Assembly: GCA_905182995.1 (NCBI GenBank)
Contig: CAJJDP010000002.1
Coordinates: 1-64,000 of the forward strand
Direction: 5' to 3'
DNA: 64,000 nucleotides
From: Paramecium octaurelia
Taxonomy: Eukaryota > Ciliophora > Oligohymenophorea > Peniculida > Parameciidae
This document shows, in pieces, positions 59,036 through 64,000 of the stretch. The position numbers and the translations under genes were made by a program. The notes under the pieces are model-generated. The model was not told the DNA's origin, searched no databases, and was given only the letters and a program-made list of their open reading frames with translations. Position 1 is the stretch's first letter, and each line of letters starts with the position of its first letter.

Positions 59036-59880
59036 TCATGTTTGAATTTTTTGAAGCAGGATTTGCACAAATCAAAATCAGGACATTCAAAGCACTAGTA
59101 ACGATAACCCTAGATGGGTGAACAGTTACAATAATCGCAAGAGATATTTTCATGTATATTGGCTTTGTGTATCTTAAATGATTTCATGAGTTTTGCTTTT
59201 TAATTGATCATTTTTAGTTATGCTTGTTATTTAAGTGTATTCCAATCCGTCACATGATTGCAGAAAATAAAGATATGAGATTCAGGGTGGTCTTTCTCTC
59301 TTCTATGTGTATTGCACATATCACAAATTTGAAAGTAAAAGCAAACTACACATCTAAAATATTTATTATGCTCCAAATTCTAATAGCAAAACTAGCATTT
59401 ATGATAGTCAATCTAATCGTTGTGATGGATTTAAGATATAGAAATGTGTTAAAATTGTTCATCTAATTGTTGGATTTCTTGGTGTTAAGAATTGATTTAG
59501 GAATAGCCTTCTGACAATTTCTCTTGCCATTCATCGACATCTTTAATCATTTCTTTAGATACAAATTGATACTGTTCCAATTTAACGATTTAGAGCATGG
59601 GAAAATTGCTAAAGGATGGATATGGTAGAATATACTTGTTTTTAAGTTTCTGCAATCTGTCTAGGAACAAGTGATAGTCCATTTGACATGCCAAATAGGT
59701 GACACGATCTTTGATGTTAAAACAATAGCACATGGTGAACTTCTGGGGCAATTGAAATCTTTCATTCAAGGTGTTCAAGAACATTTTGAAATCAGATGAG
59801 ATTTTGATTTGTGCTTGTTCTTTGGTGATGGTGTTGTATACGGGAATGGTGGCTGATTAGGGGAATCTATAATTATTCAT
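58978..59880 (-). CDS. ZZ-type zinc-finger protein
   Basis: An intronless, roughly 300-residue protein starting MNNYRFPQSATIPVYN. The first 100 residues form a beta-rich domain (KFTMCYCFNIKDRVTYLAC) with a PB1-like look. A Gln-rich coiled coil follows. The C-terminal half has two ZZ-type zinc fingers. The first is CQFCYQNLEH, RCVVCFYFQICDMC and HRREKDHPESH. The second is CDYCNCSPIQGY, RYQCFECPDFDLCKSC and FKHDQTHNL; the YQCxxCxDxDLC core is the ZZ hallmark. ZZ fingers bind N-degrons, SUMO or histone tails and occur in autophagy receptors such as p62. A p62-like role is inference only. Stop TGA 58978-58980. Confidence 0.85.
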
Positions 59881-59914
59881 TTAAATATATACACATATTT
59901 ATGATAAAATAAAT

Positions 59915-61180
59915 TCATTCTAATTCGATATCATCTAAACAAATTTTGAAGAGATCAGACATTTGCAATGTAGCGATTGGCTCTTGGTTTTCATTCAAGC
60001 AAACTAGACTACCTCTGGATGAGAGTAATAGATTTTCAACAACCTAATTAGAATTAGCTAATACTTCTTTTAATGTTTGTTTCATGTGGAACAGTTCTTT
60101 ATTGCATATACAAAAGCCTGCAAACTTTTTTTTCTCAATTTTGATAAAGTTCAACAAGTCTATGGCAGGTCTATTCAACTATTCATATTATTGAGTCATA
60201 CCATGTCGTATACTTGATATTTGAGAATAAACAAGAAGTCTCTTCGGTCGATCAATCCCAAATACTTGTTGTTGTGATCGACAATGGGAATAGCATTGCG
60301 TTTGTACACATAGATCAACTTATAGAAGACACTAGGATATATGAGGATATGGTTACTCGTAGACATTGGTGTCACAAGGGAGTTTGTCATTCAATTGCAA
60401 AATCCTATCGCTGAAGTAATTGATTTCTAGTTCGTGCTATTCTGATTGCGGGTTGTTTTCCTGACGGACTTCGACTCTATGTGATTTTTATGATAATTAT
60501 AAGTGGAAATATTGACTAAATCCTTTGACAAGGAAAGCTAAAATATCCCTTTGTTAGAGGATGCCCACAATGATTCTAGATTCAGTATCAATAACTACAA
60601 TTCTTGTTACACCCTACTTTAATATCTTCTTCATTGCATCATTAAGATTATCAGCCATGTCTGCCTAAACCAGACTGCTTTGATGAAGACTTTCTCCATA
60701 AGAATTGAACCAGTCCCTCACTGAGATGGTCCTTAGATCAATCAGCAATTTGTTTATCTGTTCCTACCCTATCAATTGCTTTTCGTTCACAGGAGTGTTG
60801 CGATCCTCGTCTTCCTCCTCAATGATTGGCTGCACCTAGATCTTGCTATTTCCCCACACTGACTAAAATATGCGACATAGATTACCATTGGGAACCCCAT
60901 TCAGAATGTTTTGATAGCATTTTAGGATGATTCGTATCAAATCCGTTTGAGTGAATACTCCATCATAATAAGCTACATCTGGATTCCAAAACAATACTTC
61001 ATCAATATGCGTCTCGATAAACACATTAAAAACATCAAAGAGAGAGAATGACTGATCAATGACAGTCACTTAATTATTAATAGATAAGCTATCGTAAAGA
61101 GTGCTATCTTGCAAGAAGCAAGTCAGAGTCTTCATATATTAATCCTTGATTATGTCTTCTTTGCTTTACATCCTCTTCAT
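59915..61180 (-). CDS. CBS-domain protein, AMPK gamma-like
   Basis: Four CBS-type regions are visible. QVTVIDQSFSLFDVFNVFI with VAYYDGVFTQTDLI is the first. KKILKQGVTRIVVIDTES with IIVGILQQRDIL is the second. YKLIYVYKRNAIPIVDHNNK with YLGLIDRRDFLFIL is the third, and a C-terminal one runs ENLLLSSRGSLVCL to IATLQMSDLF. Four tandem CBS motifs make the regulatory gamma (Snf4) subunit of AMP-activated protein kinase, where they bind AMP/ADP/ATP. Introns are GTAACC...CCTAG (25 nt) before VFYKLI and GTATGA...AATAG (23 nt) before LNRPAI. An acidic loop (IIEEEDEDRN) separates the first two. Start MKRMQSKEDIIKD; stop TGA 59915-59917. Confidence 0.82.
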
Positions 61181-61228
61181 TCCTTGTGAATATATATTTA
61201 AAATTGATAATTATTTTTTATTCAAAAT

Positions 61229-63804
61229 TCACTTCCTTCCATAATGGTCGTCATTGTGATACCCATACTAATCCTGCTGTTGATAGTATTTCTGGATCTT
61301 GTTGTTCGAGTTCAACAGCACCTATTGCTTCTGATTCCACTCCGCGATGGCCTTGTTCCTCGTGATCGGGTTCTCCCTGTCGTAGTCAGTATCAAATCCC
61401 TAACATCCTTCGTCATAGGGTTTGCTCTAATGGATTATCCGCATTTCATACTTGCTCGTTATTGACCACTGGGAACAGCTTCTCAGAGATGTCTTCCATG
61501 GGCAGCGACGTATAGATGATGGCAATCCCCATAAGAGCGACATCGATCAAACTAATCTCCTTGAAGAAGGCATAGGTCATGATCATCTCTCCGAAGGCAC
61601 TCCAAACAATGATGTATTCCAACATCTCTATCATTTCTAATAATAACCACTTAATCAATTCTATTACCTGTCGACAACTGAATGCTGATTGACTCCTTGA
61701 CTGTCCTCCTCTTCAAGATATTGTAATAGTCCACATAATAGTAAATCAGAATGCCAAAAGCACTGCACAAGGTCCCTAGAGGAATGGCTGTACCATACAG
61801 GAATGTGAACCACATTGTCTTCATGATGTCCGAGTATCTCTTGGCAGATAGGTAATCTGGTTCTTCCATTAATTTGTTGGCTTCCTATTGAGTTAACAGA
61901 GCCTTTTCTCCCTTCCTGATGATGTACCATCTCCAGATGTTTTTGCAAAGACTCCAGGGATCAAGACACCAAATGAAGGGAGGCAAGAGAGCATTTAGTA
62001 TGAAAATTTGACTTTCGTTTTGCAAGAATCCTCCTGCTCCTTCCACATTCTTCAAAATCACTATGTCGACTAAGAAACTGATAATGGCTGCATTTAAAAA
62101 CAACGCCGAGGCATATTTATAGACAAAAGATATTTAGAATTTGGTTTTGCTGGAGATCTTCTCATCATCAACAATGTAGTGAACAATTTTTGCAACTGCA
62201 AATTTATTGAAGAGGACGATACTTAAGGAAATAGCATAAGAGAGGATATTTATCTTTAACATAGTATCGTGATCCAACTTGCCTTGGATTTCCTCCTCTC
62301 TTGCTTCATCACCATATTTAGCCACTCTGTGAGCAATCAAATAGATTAAGTAAAATGCTGAACTTTCAACCAAAATATAAATGACCCAAGCCTTGATTCT
62401 CTTGCTAATCTTTTCTTCAGTCTTAACGTGTATGAATTCCCAATCCACCTCATTTGGTTCTGGAGCCTGTTCAATAAACAACTTCTAATTGTGCCAAGAT
62501 AAATCTTTTTCTGTTAGTCCAGGCAATTAACCCTTGTTCCAATAAGATCTCATTCTCTCTAATTAAGTAAATGGGTTTTCATTCAATACTCTGTTTTTCA
62601 TATCCTCGTTGTCAAAAGAAATGAAGGCAATCCCAGCGAACTTCTTGTTCTCCTTTTCATATGATTATCCCAAATGATGTATTTCATGTTCCTTTTCTTC
62701 GATTTTCTTGTCAATCTCCTCAACACTCTGATGATGATAGTCGTAATTGTGCTCTTTTATTAGTTCCTTCTTTTTCTCGATCAATACATCCAATTCTTTC
62801 TCAATATCTATGATCTCCTCTATGTCATAGACTAGGACAACTTTCTTGACAATTATTTTTTCCCCTGCAACTGCGCAAGTCTCAAACATATGTTACAACT
62901 CCCACTAATAATTGAGATTCAACCCTGTAGGTATGTTTTTTACACAGACAGTGTAATCTGCTGGGGTGAGCAACTCTTCATCGATGTCTGTATCAATTTA
63001 TCTTTGGCTCTTCCTAAAATAGAGTAAGACTCCCATGACTAAGAAGATATTGATGAAATTGAGTATCTGTACGTGTTCCAAAGCTTCTCGATTGCTAATT
63101 TTATATTATGGAATACTTTAATTTATTGGCCAAGGACAACTTTAAAAACCAGGAATCTGAGCAAAATGGCAATTCTACCACATGGCCTTCTATTTTCTCT
63201 CTCTTTGTGTGACTACAATATGTGCCTGAATAATTGGTGTATAAATTGTAAAGTTGTTTTGTCAGGAGGGTGATAAAGAGGATAAGAATACAATATTTCA
63301 GATAATTATAGAACAAAGTAAACCCTGAGCCAAGAAATGATAATGCCATAGGATTAGAACAAAAGGGAATTTCCTCTCTGTCTACTTCAAATCCACAACA
63401 TGGACATGTATCAACTTAACTATTAAAATGTGTGAGTGTACCACTGAGAGTCTTGGTAGGATCCTTGTACTTCTCTCGAGTCGTCCTCCTTGATAAAGCG
63501 TGCTTCTTGGCTATGTCCCAATTACAGGGAATTTGCAAAGGATTGTAATGATTTCCTTCATGCTTGCCATGCTGTTAATGACTCTGATCTGCGTGATTCT
63601 GGGGATGTTCTTGATTGTTTGGGTGCTGGTTTTGTGAGATCCTTGACTATTCGTCTTTATTTTGCTATTGTCCTTTTTGGGACTAAATTTAGGATGCAAC
63701 GAAACAAATACTTAGCCAACCGAATTTGAAGGGAATTCGTTTGCTGGGGCTCCAAGAAAATGTTAATAGTTGGTTGGCTGATTATTTTAACTGTGACTAT
63801 TCAT
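61229..63804 (-). CDS. TMEM63/OSCA (CSC1)-like cation channel
   Basis: About 810 residues. The N-terminus (MNSHSQNNQPTNYQHFL, then HPNNQEHPQNHADQSHQQHG) is His/Asn/Gln-rich, and CPCCGFEVDREEIPFCSNP follows. Next are a membrane pair and a cytosolic charged domain (EEIIDIEKELDVLIEKKK). The channel core has several helices: WVIYILVESSAFYLIYLI, ILSYAISLSIVLFNKF, YSDIMKTMWFTFLYGTAIPL and GILIYYYVDYYNILKRRT. The Tyr/Asp-rich helix near the pore and the KRRTVKES turn match the mechanosensitive OSCA/TMEM63 calcium-permeable channels. A hydrophilic Gln/Asn tail ends GRK. Introns are GTATTT...TTTAG (29 nt), GTAATA...ATTAG (31 nt) and GTATGA...ATTAG (25 nt). Junctions in the first membrane part were not all fixed. 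Stop TGA 61229-61231. Confidence 0.82.
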
Positions 63805-63859
63805 ATATATTTAAAGTTAATAATTTTTATTAGGCGTAAATTATCATAAATATTTTATT

Positions 63860-64000
63860 ATGTAGTCATAAAATTAGTTTGCATTATTCGGTAATGCTCA
63901 AGTAAATGAACCAGAGTAAAACAGCGAAATCAAGAAGAAAAGAGATGATTTTGCAACTGAAATCAGATCCAGGGACAGAAACGCCATCATCAACAATAAA
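63860..64000 (+). CDS. Importin alpha, 5' fragment
   Basis: The gene runs off the right edge. Starts MQSQNQFALFGNAQVNEPEQ, then KKKRDDFATEIRSRDRNAI with INNK at the edge. This Arg/Lys-rich helix resembles an importin-beta-binding (IBB) domain of importin alpha, the adapter for nuclear import of NLS proteins. Identification rests on this short segment only. It is divergent from the TMEM63-like gene across 55 bp. Confidence 0.5.

Overview
The window reads as a somatic (macronuclear) scaffold of a Paramecium-type ciliate. Open reading frames only make sense when TAA and TAG encode glutamine and TGA is the sole stop. Genes are interrupted by many tiny GT...AG introns, mostly about 19-36 nt. Neighbouring genes are often 24-130 bp apart. 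One gene (52087-53207) encodes a trichocyst matrix protein, a secretory-granule family typical of Paramecium. I saw no rRNA, convincing tRNA, transposon, viral remnant, CRISPR array or telomere repeat. Everything here was translated by eye, so intron edges are best readings rather than computed models.

Layout. 0-8.7 kb: an unrecognised gene (+), then on the minus strand a PEP-carboxylase-fold protein, an EF-hand protein and a coiled-coil protein. 8.9-12.5 kb: a Nup98-Nup96 precursor with Asn-Ile-Phe repeats, the highlight of the window. 12.5-18.1 kb: two protein kinases (an AGC type and a divergent one) transcribed away from each other, then a C2-like membrane protein. 18.1-27.6 kb, all minus: EBP2 with an RGG tail, a zinc-finger/J-domain protein, three coiled-coil or unknown proteins, and a kinase with DMG in place of DFG. 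28-33.1 kb: a nucleoplasmin-like acidic protein with a large polyglutamine tail, two RING-type zinc proteins, a FAIM-like protein and an unknown.

33.3-45.3 kb: a WD40 protein, mitochondrial GrpE, a serine carboxypeptidase sharing a 27-bp divergent spacer with CTR9, an SPFH protein and an ERK7/MAPK15-type kinase. 45.4-55.3 kb: a small protein, eIF3h, the AAA+ ATPase NVL, a coiled-coil protein, the trichocyst protein and unknowns. 55.4-64 kb: small ORFs, a CCR4/nocturnin-like nuclease, ribosomal protein eL20, a ZZ zinc-finger protein, an AMPK-gamma-like CBS protein, a TMEM63/OSCA-type channel and the start of an importin-alpha gene cut by the window end.

The gene mix is housekeeping: ribosome biogenesis and translation (EBP2, NVL, eL20, eIF3h), nuclear transport (Nup98-96, importin alpha), transcription elongation (CTR9), signalling kinases, and ciliate secretory and membrane proteins. 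I see no operon-like functional block. The most unusual single items are the NIF-repeat Nup98, the PEPC-fold protein that lacks canonical active-site residues, and the EBP2-RGG and nucleoplasmin-polyQ architectures.
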